From assembly GCA_026874595.1 (NCBI GenBank), contig CM049317.1, forward strand, positions 48,944,401 through 49,008,400: 64,000 nucleotides of DNA. The letters run 5' to 3'. The position numbers and the translations under genes were made by a program. Each line of letters begins with the position of its first letter. Within the stretch, counting starts at the first letter, position 1. The notes beneath the pieces were generated by a model that made no database searches, was not told the DNA's origin, and saw nothing but the letters and a program-made list of their open reading frames with translations. Below, piece by piece: positions 46,699-60,690 of this stretch. The stretch is from Sipunculus nudus. Its lineage: Eukaryota; Annelida; Sipuncula; Golfingiida; Sipunculidae.

Positions 46699-49496
46699 GG
46701 TATTATGCTTTATATCGTTATTATTGTTGTTCTAATTTATGTATATATTTTATTACCGCCTTGCCAGAAATATATTAACATTTCTCAGTTTAAAGTATAT
46801 TAATTTATAAATTCAGGGATCACTTTGTTTGCATATTGGATATATTATTATCTCGGTCATATAGGTTGTGCAATATTCATAATGGGCCTTTGTATTTTCA
46901 TTCACGAAACTCCTTTTAACTTCATAGAAATAAAGAAATTAGCGAGATTTATCTAACTTGCAAGCCTTAAAAGCAGACCTAGATTCGAAATTTATCTGAT
47001 ATTTTCCTATAATTATTTGATTTTCTTATTAATATAAAAAGGAATCGTTTAAAATTACTCTATATCGGCACTCGTTTTGTTGGGGAAAATAGTGATTCAT
47101 ATTACCTTTGTTTATGACTCAATTAAATGGGCATTACCCTAAGAAACCCTCCCCTCTCGTTCACTTCCAAAGGTGTTCCGTAACCTTCGCCCTTATTTGT
47201 ATCCGAGAAAATTAAGGGGTCAAGTCTAAATGAATGACTAAGAGATCACTGTGCATTCATTTAGTGTCCGGATACAGTTGTTGGTTCACAATCTGCTTGT
47301 ATACATATCATGTTTTAGTTTTATCAAGTGCTGACACCTGGTAGAACATCTTGGCTCTTTTATATAAAAAACTGGTCGAATTACTCTCTTGAGTGAGTTT
47401 TCATAATATAGTTTTGTTCTATTCAAGCACGGCAGAATCCAACTGTTAATGGCTGCCAGAATACCATTTCTCCCACAGCTGTCATCTAGTCCCGTTAAAA
47501 AGCAACGAAATTTTGTTATTTTTACATATGTTTTAGTCTCTGACTTTCCGATTTTTATCATAATTTCATATATGTAAATAATCTTATTCTACAAAATTCA
47601 TACTCGAGGGATCTGAGATAATGTCGAGAAGCAGCAAGGAAACTGGCAGTAATACATTCTGCTATCGCTTAAAACCATATTCTCAATCATTTCCTTGCGT
47701 TGCAACATCATAGTTTGATCTAATATAAACAAACATGACCTTACAACTCACTTTGCCCAACTCCAATTTACCTATGTTTATGGACACCAGAATTATAAAT
47801 CACATTAGTGAATTATGGAGTAGGAATATTTTCAGCAGACGACTGATTTAAATTTAATATGTATAAAACTTTTTGGTACAATTTTTCCTCTATGGGCAGT
47901 ATTGAGTGTAAAAAAAGGAAGCTAAGGTAACAGTTCAAAAGGCATGATTTCTTTTCCATTGCATTCTCACTCATATTCATGTGCGAATATGCAACAAATT
48001 CTTACATACCGATGATGCAACACAAATTCTCACTCTCCCTGATTCTTACTGACATATGTGGATCTAGTGACTTCTACATGATCACAATATTGTACAAATG
48101 AACAAACAAAAGTAGCGTGTTGAGCGTGCAGGTTAAATTTGCTGATTCAGGCATCTAAACAAATGTTGGATCTCAACCAACATCAAGAAATCAAGAAATC
48201 GAAAATTAGAAGCAGTAATATGACAACACATAGGGCTGCATATCGGTACGCGGTGCGTTTGAGTCAGTGTAATGACCAGCCAGTAAGTGAAAGTGACATC
48301 ATATAAAGCGATAGCATATGCATACTATAAATACACAAGACTTAAGCTGTGGTTTCTATGAAAAGTTTAGCACAATCTGTTGTCTTGTTATCTTTGAACA
48401 TTTATTGTCTAATTGCTATTATTGCCCTGCTACGTTAAGACTGCTGAGCTTCTGAAATATTGAAACCTGTTTCTTTACTCCTTAATACAGAAAATATAGG
48501 CCACTATGATCTAAATTTGCCTTTCCTTAGAAATATAATTTAATCCTTTCAGGAAGCTAGAACTTTGTGTCTAAAACCAACGACTTATATAATTCTAACA
48601 TTAATGCACCAATATTCCACTAAAAGTTACATGTAAAATGCGTAAAAAAATAATACGATTTTACGAATGCCACCAGCCTTCAAGGAATAACATGTTGCTA
48701 TGGAGGCATAAATCATAAATAAAAAAATCATAAAAAATAGATAGATGGTTTATATAATTTCGATGATGGGTCAACATGATATTCTTACAGCAAACCTTTC
48801 TATTCTGCCTTGTTTAAAAATAATTATGTGATTTCAGCTTACGCTCTATCATTATTAAAAGACTCAGGGTAACCGCTACTATGGCAGGTCCTTCTTACGC
48901 CCTAATGACTGGTGTATGAGCTTTAAATCTACAGGATATAAGTGCACGAGGTACTTTAGTCCATGTTGACATAAAACATTACCATGTAACCGCAGATTGT
49001 TGCAGAACCCTCGTTGTTAGTAGTGAGAGCAGATGGAGCAGATAAATCTGTTGTCATTTAAAAAAATACCTCCATACATCATTGTTGGATATTTCTCCAT
49101 TAGGACCAGGCGGCTATGGTGGCACTCGTCGCCATTTATAGGCATGTGGATATACACAAAAGGCACAACCTGTACATCATCAATTTCTGGCATATTTTAA
49201 TTAAAAGGTTCAGGGATTATTTTTTTGAACATAAGTCAGTTATCAGATTGGGTCGCTATAAACTGGTTTGGCTTTTTCAGCATCGAATGATTGACACAAT
49301 ATAAAGGGCGCCAGCATTATTTTCAAAATCCGGAGAAAAATGAAAAAAAAATACTCTCTCCTGAATCAGTCACCTTAAAATTCAGATTATCACAGACAGT
49401 AGTAAGGGCCAGCTATAAACTGCTTCGCCTTATTAGTAATTTGATAGATATCGATAATTTTTAGGAAAGTTTTGAATTAAGTCGAAAATGAAATTA
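46699..49496 (+). repeat. Array unit 8 (type B)
   Basis: Type B markers; no private change noticed. Confidence 0.95.
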
Positions 49497-52295
49497 GGTA
49501 TTATGCTTTATATCGTTATTATTGTTGTTCTAATTTATGTATATATTTTATTACCGCCTTGCCAGAAATATATTAACATTTCTCAGTTTAAAGTATATTA
49601 ATTTATAAATTCAGGGATCACTTTGTTTGCATATTGGATATATTATTATCTCGGTCATATAGGTTGTGCAATATTCATAATGGGCCTTTGTATTTTCATT
49701 CACGAAACTCCTTTTAACTTCATAGAAATAAAGAAATTAGCGAGATTTATCTAACTTGCAAGCCTTAAAAGCAGACCTAGATTCGAAATTTATCTGATAT
49801 TTTCCTATAATTATTTGATTTTCTTATTAATATAAAAAGGAATCGTTTAAAATTACTCTATATCGGCACTCGTTTTGTTGGGGAAAATAGTGATTCATAT
49901 TACCTTTGTTTATGACTCAATTAAATGGGCATTACCCTAAGAAACCCTCCCCTCTCGTTCACTTCCAAAGGTGTTCCGTAACCTTCGCCCTTATTTGTAT
50001 CCGAGAAAATTAAGGGGTCAAGTCTAAATGAATGACTAAGAGATCACTGTGCATTCATTTAGTGTCCGGATACAGTTGTTGGTTCACAATCTGCTTGTAT
50101 ACATATCATGTTTTAGTTTTATCAAGTGCTGACACCTGGTAGAACATCTTGGCTCTTTTATATAAAAAACTGGTCGAATTACTCTCTTGAGTGAGTTTTC
50201 ATAATATAGTTTTGTTCTATTCAAGCACGGCAGAATCCAACTGTTAATGGCTGCCAGAATACCATTTCTCCCACAGCTGTCATCTAGTCCCGTTAAAAAG
50301 CAACGAAATTTTGTTATTTTTACATATGTTTTAGTCTCTGACTTTCCGATTTTTATCATAATTTCATATATGTAAATAATCTTATTCTACAAAATTCATA
50401 CTCGAGGGATCTGAGATAATGTCGAGAAGCAGCAAGGAAACTGGCAGTAATACATTCTGCTATCGCTTAAAACCATATTCTCAATCATTTCCTTGCGTTG
50501 CAACATCATAGTTTGATCTAATATAAACAAACATGACCTTACAACTCACTTTGCCCAACTCCAATTTACCTATGTTTATGGACACCAGAATTATAAATCA
50601 CATTAGTGAATTATGGAGTAGGAATATTTTCAGCAGACGACTGATTTAAATTTAATATGTATAAAACTTTTTGGTACAATTTTTCCTCTATGGGCAGTAT
50701 TGAGTGTAAAAAAAGGAAGCTAAGGTAACAGTTCAAAAGGCATGATTTCTTTTCCATTGCATTCTCACTCATATTCATGTGCGAATATGCAACAAATTCT
50801 TACATACCGATGATGCAACACAAATTCTCACTCTCCCTGATTCTTACTGACATATGTGGATCTAGTGACTTCTACATGATCACAATATTGTACAAATGAA
50901 CAAACAAAAGTAGCGTGTTGAGCGTGCAGGTTAAATTTGCTGATTCAGGCATCTAAACAAATGTTGGATCTCAACCAACATCAAGAAATCAAGAAATCGA
51001 AAATTAGAAGCAGTAATATGACAACACATAGGGCTGCATATCGGTACGCGGTGCGTTTGAGTCAGTGTAATGACCAGCCAGTAAGTGAAAGTGACATCAT
51101 ATAAAGCGATAGCATATGCATACTATAAATACACAAGACTTAAGCTGTGGTTTCTATGAAAAGTTTAGCACAATCTGTTGTCTTGTTATCTTTGAACATT
51201 TATTGTGTAATTGCTATTATTGCCCTGCTACGTTAAGACTGCTGAGCTTCTGAAATATTGAAACCTGTTTCTTTACTCCTTAATACAGAAAATATAGGCC
51301 ACTATGATCTAAATTTGCCTTTCCTTAGAAATATAATTTAATCCTTTCAGGAAGCTAGAACTTTGTGTCTAAAACCAACGACTTATATAATTCTAACATT
51401 AATGCACCAATATTCCACTAAAAGTTACATGTAAAATGCGTAAAAAAATAATACGATTTTACGAATGCCACCAGCCTTCAAGGAATAACATGTTGCTATG
51501 GAGGCATAAATCATAAATAAAAAAATCATAAAAAATAGATAGATGGTTTATATAATTTCGATGATGGGTCAACATGATATTCTTACAGCAAACCTTTCTA
51601 TTCTGCCTTGTTTAAAAATAATTATGTGATTTCAGCTTACGCTCTATCATTATTAAAAGACTCAGGGTAACCGCTACTATGGCAGGTCCTTCTTACGCCC
51701 TAATGACTGGTGTATGAGCTTTAAATCTACAGGATATAAGTGCACGAGGTACTTTAGTCCATGTTGACATAAAACATTACCATGTAACCGCAGATTGTTG
51801 CAGAACCCTCGTTGTTAGTAGTGAGAGCAGATGGAGCAGATAAATCTGTTGTCATTTAAAAAAATACCTCCATACATCATTGTTGGATATTTCTCCATTA
51901 GGACCAGGCGGCTATGGTGGCACTCGTCGCCATTTATAGGCATGTGGATATACACAAAAGGCACAACCTGTACATCATCAATTTCTGGCATATTTTAATT
52001 AAAAGGTTCAGGGATTATTTTTTTGAACATAAGTCAGTTATCAGATTGGGTCGCTATAAACTGGTTTGGCTTTTTCAGCATCGAATGATTGACACAATAT
52101 AAAGGGCGCCAGCATTATTTTCAAAATCCGGAGAAAAATGAAAAAAAAAATACTCTCTCCTGAATCAGTCACCTTAAAATTCAGATTATCACAGACAGTA
52201 GTAAGGGCCAGCTATAAACTGCTTCGCCTTATTAGTAATTTGATAGATATCGATAATTTTTAGGAAAGTTTTGAATTAAGTCGAAAATGAAATTA
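49497..52295 (+). repeat. Array unit 9 (type B)
   Basis: Type B; private G at 51207 and a 10-A run near 52140 (9 A in most units). Confidence 0.95.
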
Positions 52296-55093
52296 GGTAT
52301 TATGCTTTATATCGTTATTATTGTTGTTCTAATTTATGTATATATTTTATTACCGCCTTGCCAGAAATATATTAACATTTCTCAGTTTAAAGTATATTAA
52401 TTTATAAATTCAGGGATCACTTTGTTTGCATATTGGATATATTATTATCTCGGTCATATAGGTTGTGCAATATTCATAATGGGCCTTTGTATTTTCATTC
52501 ACGAAACTCCTTTTAACTTCATAGAAATAAAGAAATTAGCGAGATTTATCTAACTTGCAAGCCTTAAAAGCAGACCTAGATTCGAAATTTATCTGATATT
52601 TTCCTATAATTATTTGATTTTCTTATTAATATAAAAAGGAATCGTTTAAAATTACTCTATATCGGCACTCGTTTTGTTGGGGAAAATAGTGATTCATATT
52701 ACCTTTGTTTATGACTCAATTAAATGGGCATTACCCTAAGAAACCCTCCCCTCTCGTTCACTTCCAAAGGTGTTCCGTAACCTTCGCCCTTATTTGTATC
52801 CGAGAAAATTAAGGGGTCAAGTCTAAATGAATGACTAAGAGATCACTGTGCATTCATTTAGTGTCCGGATACAGTTGTTGGTTCACAATCTGCTTGTATA
52901 CATATCATGTTTTAGTTTTATCAAGTGCTGACACCTGGTAGAACATCTTGGCTCTTTTATATAAAAAACTGGTCGAATTACTCTCTTGAGTGAGTTTTCA
53001 TAATATAGTTTTGTTCTATTCAAGCACGGCAGAATCCAACTGTTAATGGCTGCCAGAATACCATTTCTCCCACAGCTGTCATCTAGTCCCGTTAAAAAGC
53101 AACGAAATTTTGTTATTTTTACATATGTTTTAGTCTCTGACTTTCCGATTTTTATCATAATTTCATATATGTAAATAATCTTATTCTACAAAATTCATAC
53201 TCGAGGGATCTGAGATAATGTCGAGAAGCAGCAAGGAAACTGGCAGTAATACATTCTGCTATCGCTTAAAACCATATTCTCAATCATTTCCTTGCGTTGC
53301 AACATCATAGTTTGATCTAATATAAACAAACATGACCTTACAACTCACTTTGCCCAACTCCAATTTACCTATGTTTATGGACACCAGAATTATAAATCAC
53401 ATTAGTGAATTATGGAGTAGGAATATTTTCAGCAGACGACTGATTTAAATTTAATATGTATAAAACTTTTTGGTACAATTTTTCCTCTATGGGCAGTATT
53501 GAGTGTAAAAAAAGGAAGCTAAGGTAACAGTTCAAAAGGCATGATTTCTTTTCCATTGCATTCTCACTCATATTCATGTGCGAATATGCAACAAATTCTT
53601 ACATACCGATGATGCAACACAAATTCTCACTCTCCCTGATTCTTACTGACATATGTGGATCTAGTGACTTCTACATGATCACAATATTGTACAAATGAAC
53701 AAACAAAAGTAGCGTGTTGAGCGTGCAGGTTAAATTTGCTGATTCAGGCATCTAAACAAATGTTGGATCTCAACCAACATCAAGAAATCAAGAAATCGAA
53801 AATTAGAAGCAGTAATATGACAACACATAGGGCTGCATATCGGTACGCGGTGCGTTTGAGTCAGTGTAATGACCAGCCAGTAAGTGAAAGTGACATCATA
53901 TAAAGCGATAGCATATGCATACTATAAATACACAAGACTTAAGCTGTGGTTTCTATGAAAAGTTTAGCACAATCTGTTGTCTTGTTATCTTTGAACATTT
54001 ATTGTCTAATTGCTATTATTGCCCTGCTACGTTAAGACTGCTGAGCTTCTGAAATATTGAAACCTGTTTCTTTACTCCTTAATACAGAAAATATAGGCCA
54101 CTATGATCTAAATTTGCCTTTCCTTAGAAATATAATTTAATCCTTTCAGGAAGCTAGAACTTTGTGTCTAAAACCAACGACTTATATAATTCTAACATTA
54201 ATGCACCAATATTCCACTAAAAGTTACATGTAAAATGCGTAAAAAAATAATACGATTTTACGAATGCCACCAGCCTTCAAGGAATAACATGTTGCTATGG
54301 AGGCATAAATCATAAATAAAAAAATCATAAAAAATAGATAGATGGTTTATATAATTTCGATGATGGGTCAACATGATATTCTTACAGCAAACCTTTCTAT
54401 TCTGCCTTGTTTAAAAATAATTATGTGATTTCAGCTTACGCTCTATCATTATTAAAAGACTCAGGGTAACCGCTACTATGGCAGGTCCTTCTTACGCCCT
54501 AATGACTGGTGTATGAGCTTTAAATCTACAGGATATAAGTGCACGAGGTACTTTAGTCCATGTTGACATAAAGCATTACCATGTAACCGCAGATTGTTGC
54601 AGAACCCTCGTTGTTAGTAGTGAGAGCAGATGGAGCAGATAAATCTGTTGTCATTTAAAAAAATACCTCCATACATCATTGTTGGATATTTCTCCATTAG
54701 GACCAGGCGGCTATGGTGGCACTCGTCGCCATTTATAGGCATGTGGATATACACAAAAGGCACAACCTGTACATCATCAATTTCTGGCATATTTTAATTA
54801 AAAGGTTCAGGGATTATTTTTTTGAACATAAGTCAGTTATCAGATTGGGTCGCTATAAACTGGTTTGGCTTTTTCAGCATCGAATGATTGACACAATATA
54901 AAGGGCGCCAGCATTATTTTCAAAATCCGGAGAAAAATGAAAAAAAAATACTCTCTCCTGAATCAGTCACCTTAAAATTCAGATTATCACAGACAGTAGT
55001 AAGGGCCAGCTATAAACTGCTTCGCCTTATTAGTAATTTGATAGATATCGATAATTTTTAGGAAAGTTTTGAATTAAGTCGAAAATGAAATTA
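52296..55093 (+). repeat. Array unit 10 (type B, G subtype)
   Basis: Type B with G at 54573 ('cataaaGcattacc'), shared only with units 11 and 12. Confidence 0.95.
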
Positions 55094-57892
55094 GGTATTA
55101 TGCTTTATATCGTTATTATTGTTGTTCTAATTTATGTATATATTTTATTACCGCCTTGCCAGAAATATATTAACATTTCTCAGTTTAAAGTATATTAATT
55201 TATAAATTCAGGGATCACTTTGTTTGCATATTGGATATATTATTATCTCGGTCATATAGGTTGTGCAATATTCATAATGGGCCTTTGTATTTTCATTCAC
55301 GAAACTCCTTTTAACTTCATAGAAATAAAGAAATTAGCGAGATTTATCTAACTTGCAAGCCTTAAAAGCAGACCTAGATTCGAAATTTATCTGATATTTT
55401 CCTATAATTATTTGATTTTCTTATTAATATAAAAAGGAATCGTTTAAAATTACTCTATATCGGCACTCGTTTTGTTGGGGAAAATAGTGATTCATATTAC
55501 CTTTGTTTATGACTCAATTAAATGGGCATTACCCTAAGAAACCCTCCCCTCTCGTTCACTTCCAAAGGTGTTCCGTAACCTTCGCCCTTATTTGTATCCG
55601 AGAAAATTAAGGGGTCAAGTCTAAATGAATGACTAAGAGATCACTGTGCATTCATTTAGTGTCCGGATACAGTTGTTGGTTCACAATCTGCTTGTATACA
55701 TATCATGTTTTAGTTTTATCAAGTGCTGACACCTGGTAGAACATCTTGGCTCTTTTATATAAAAAACTGGTCGAATTACTCTCTTGAGTGAGTTTTCATA
55801 ATATAGTTTTGTTCTATTCAAGCACGGCAGAATCCAACTGTTAATGGCTGCCAGAATACCATTTCTCCCACAGCTGTCATCTAGTCCCGTTAAAAAGCAA
55901 CGAAATTTTGTTATTTTTACATATGTTTTAGTCTCTGACTTTCCGATTTTGATCATAATTTCATATATGTAAATAATCTTATTCTACAAAATTCATACTC
56001 GAGGGATCTGAGATAATGTCGAGAAGCAGCAAGGAAACTGGCAGTAATACATTCTGCTATCGCTTAAAACCATATTCTCAATCATTTCCTTGCGTTGCAA
56101 CATCATAGTTTGATCTAATATAAACAAACATGACCTTACAACTCACTTTGCCCAACTCCAATTTACCTATGTTTATGGACACCAGAATTATAAATCACAT
56201 TAGTGAATTATGGAGTAGGAATATTTTCAGCAGACGACTGATTTAAATTTAATATGTATAAAACTTTTTGGTACAATTTTTCCTCTATGGGCAGTATTGA
56301 GTGTAAAAAAAGGAAGCTAAGGTAACAGTTCAAAAGGCATGATTTCTTTTCCATTGCATTCTCACTCATATTCATGTGCGAATATGCAACAAATTCTTAC
56401 ATACCGATGATGCAACACAAATTCTCACTCTCCCTGATTCTTACTGACATATGTGGATCTAGTGACTTCTACATGATCACAATATTGTACAAATGAACAA
56501 ACAAAAGTAGCGTGTTGAGCGTGCAGGTTAAATTTGCTGATTCAGGCATCTAAACAAATGTTGGATCTCAACCAACATCAAGAAATCAAGAAATCGAAAA
56601 TTAGAAGCAGTAATATGACAACACATAGGGCTGCATATCGGTACGCGGTGCGTTTGAGTCAGTGTAATGACCAGCCAGTAAGTGAAAGTGACATCATATA
56701 AAGCGATAGCATATGCATACTATAAATACACAAGACTTAAGCTGTGGTTTCTATGAAAAGTTTAGCACAATCTGTTGTCTTGTTATCTTTGAACATTTAT
56801 TGTCTAATTGCTATTATTGCCCTGCTACGTTAAGACTGCTGAGCTTCTGAAATATTGAAACCTGTTTCTTTACTCCTTAATACAGAAAATATAGGCCACT
56901 ATGATCTAAATTTGCCTTTCCTTAGAAATATAATTTAATCCTTTCAGGAAGCTAGAACTTTGTGTCTAAAACCAACGACTTATATAATTCTAACATTAAT
57001 GCACCAATATTCCACTAAAAGTTACATGTAAAATGCGTAAAAAAATAATACGATTTTACGAATGCCACCAGCCTTCAAGGAATAACATGTTGCTATGGAG
57101 GCATAAATCATAAATAAAAAAATCATAAAAAATAGATAGATGGTTTATATAATTTCGATGATGGGTCAACATGATATTCTTACAGCAAACCTTTCTATTC
57201 TGCCTTGTTTAAAAATAATTATGTGATTTCAGCTTACGCTCTATCATTATTAAAAGACTCAGGGTAACCGCTACTATGGCAGGTCCTTCTTACGCCCTAA
57301 TGACTGGTGTATGAGCTTTAAATCTACAGGATATAAGTGCACGAGGTACTTTAGTCCATGTTGACATAAAGCATTACCATGTAACCGCAGATTGTTGCAG
57401 AACCCTCGTTGTTAGTAGTGAGAGCAGATGGAGCAGATAAATCTGTTGTCATTTAAAAAAATACCTCCATACATCATTGTTGGATATTTCTCCATTAGGA
57501 CCAGGCGGCTATGGTGGCACTCGTCGCCATTTATAGGCATGTGGATATACACAAAAGGCACAACCTGTACATCATCAATTTCTGGCATATTTTAATTAAA
57601 AGGTTCAGGGATTATTTTTTTGAACATAAGTCAGTTATCAGATTGGGTCGCTATAAACTGGTTTGGCTTTTTCAGCATCGAATGATTGACACAATATAAA
57701 GGGCGCCAGCATTATTTTCAAAATCCGGAGAAAAATGAAAAAAAAAATACTCTCTCCTGAATCAGTCACCTTAAAATTCAGATTATCACAGACAGTAGTA
57801 AGGGCCAGCTATAAACTGCTTCGCCTTATTAGTAATTTGATAGATATCGATAATTTTTAGGAAAGTTTTGAATTAAGTCGAAAATGAAATTA
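55094..57892 (+). repeat. Array unit 11 (type B, G subtype)
   Basis: G at 57371 as in unit 10; private G at 55951, which is synonymous in the minus-strand frame; 10-A run near 57738 as in unit 9. Confidence 0.95.
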
Positions 57893-60690
57893 GGTATTAT
57901 GCTTTATATCGTTATTATTGTTGTTCTAATTTATGTATATATTTTATTACCGCCTTGCCAGAAATATATTAACATTTCTCAGTTTAAAGTATATTAATTT
58001 ATAAATTCAGGGATCACTTTGTTTGCATATTGGATATATTATTATCTCGGTCATATAGGTTGTGCAATATTCATAATGGGCCTTTGTATTTTCATTCACG
58101 AAACTCCTTTTAACTTCATAGAAATAAAGAAATTAGCGAGATTTATCTAACTTGCAAGCCTTAAAAGCAGACCTAGATTCGAAATTTATCTGATATTTTC
58201 CTATAATTATTTGATTTTCTTATTAATATAAAAAGGAATCGTTTAAAATTACTCTATATCGGCACTCGTTTTGTTGGGGAAAATAGTGATTCATATTACC
58301 TTTGTTTATGACTCAATTAAATGGGCATTACCCTAAGAAACCCTCCCCTCTCGTTCACTTCCAAAGGTGTTCCGTAACCTTCGCCCTTATTTGTATCCGA
58401 GAAAATTAAGGGGTCAAGTCTAAATGAATGACTAAGAGATCACTGTGCATTCATTTAGTGTCCGGATACAGTTGTTGGTTCACAATCTGCTTGTATACAT
58501 ATCATGTTTTAGTTTTATCAAGTGCTGACACCTGGTAGAACATCTTGGCTCTTTTATATAAAAAACTGGTCGAATTACTCTCTTGAGTGAGTTTTCATAA
58601 TATAGTTTTGTTCTATTCAAGCACGGCAGAATCCAACTGTTAATGGCTGCCAGAATACCATTTCTCCCACAGCTGTCATCTAGTCCCGTTAAAAAGCAAC
58701 GAAATTTTGTTATTTTTACATATGTTTTAGTCTCTGACTTTCCGATTTTTATCATAATTTCATATATGTAAATAATCTTATTCTACAAAATTCATACTCG
58801 AGGGATCTGAGATAATGTCGAGAAGCAGCAAGGAAACTGGCAGTAATACATTCTGCTATCGCTTAAAACCATATTCTCAATCATTTCCTTGCGTTGCAAC
58901 ATCATAGTTTGATCTAATATAAACAAACATGACCTTACAACTCACTTTGCCCAACTCCAATTTACCTATGTTTATGGACACCAGAATTATAAATCACATT
59001 AGTGAATTATGGAGTAGGAATATTTTCAGCAGACGACTGATTTAAATTTAATATGTATAAAACTTTTTGGTACAATTTTTCCTCTATGGGCAGTATTGAG
59101 TGTAAAAAAAGGAAGCTAAGGTAACAGTTCAAAAGGCATGATTTCTTTTCCATTGCATTCTCACTCATATTCATGTGCGAATATGCAACAAATTCTTACA
59201 TACCGATGATGCAACACAAATTCTCACTCTCCCTGATTCTTACTGACATATGTGGATCTAGTGACTTCTACATGATCACAATATTGTACAAATGAACAAA
59301 CAAAAGTAGCGTGTTGAGCGTGCAGGTTAAATTTGCTGATTCAGGCATCTAAACAAATGTTGGATCTCAACCAACATCAAGAAATCAAGAAATCGAAAAT
59401 TAGAAGCAGTAATATGACAACACATAGGGCTGCATATCGGTACGCGGTGCGTTTGAGTCAGTGTAATGACCAGCCAGTAAGTGAAAGTGACATCATATAA
59501 AGCGATAGCATATGCATACTATAAATACACAAGACTTAAGCTGTGGTTTCTATGAAAAGTTTAGCACAATCTGTTGTCTTGTTATCTTTGAACATTTATT
59601 GTCTAATTGCTATTATTGCCCTGCTACGTTAAGACTGCTGAGCTTCTGAAATATTGAAACCTGTTTCTTTACTCCTTAATACAGAAAATATAGGCCACTA
59701 TGATCTAAATTTGCCTTTCCTTAGAAATATAATTTAATCCTTTCAGGAAGCTAGAACTTTGTGTCTAAAACCAACGACTTATATAATTCTAACATTAATG
59801 CACCAATATTCCACTAAAAGTTACATGTAAAATGCGTAAAAAAATAATACGATTTTACGAATGCCACCAGCCTTCAAGGAATAACATGTTGCTATGGAGG
59901 CATAAATCATAAATAAAAAAATCATAAAAAATAGATAGATGGTTTATATAATTTCGATGATGGGTCAACATGATATTCTTACAGCAAACCTTTCTATTCT
60001 GCCTTGTTTAAAAATAATTATGTGATTTCAGCTTACGCTCTATCATTATTAAAAGACTCAGGGTAACCGCTACTATGGCAGGTCCTTCTTACGCCCTAAT
60101 GACTGGTGTATGAGCTTTAAATCTACAGGATATAAGTGCACGAGGTACTTTAGTCCATGTTGACATAAAGCATTACCATGTAACCGCAGATTGTTGCAGA
60201 ACCCTCGTTGTTAGTAGTGAGAGCAGATGGAGCAGATAAATCTGTTGTCATTTAAAAAAATACCTCCATACATCATTGTTGGATATTTCTCCGTTAGGAC
60301 CAGGCGGCTATGGTGGCACTCGTCGCCATTTATAGGCATGTGGATATACACAAAAGGCACAACCTGTACATCATCAATTTCTGGCATATTTTAATTAAAA
60401 GGTTCAGGGATTATTTTTTTGAACATAAGTCAGTTATCAGATTGGGTCGCTATAAACTGGTTTGGCTTTTTCAGCATCGAATGATTGACACAATATAAAG
60501 GGCGCCAGCATTATTTTCAAAATCCGGAGAAAAATGAAAAAAAAATACTCTCTCCTGAATCAGTCACCTTAAAATTCAGATTATCACAGACAGTAGTAAG
60601 GGCCAGCTATAAACTGCTTCGCCTTATTAGTAATTTGATAGATATCGATAATTTTTAGGAAAGTTTTGAATTAAGTCGAAAATGAAATTA
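57893..60690 (+). repeat. Array unit 12 (type B, G subtype)
   Basis: G at 60170 as in units 10-11; private G at 60293, within the pyrimidine-rich stretch before the plus-strand frame. Confidence 0.95.
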
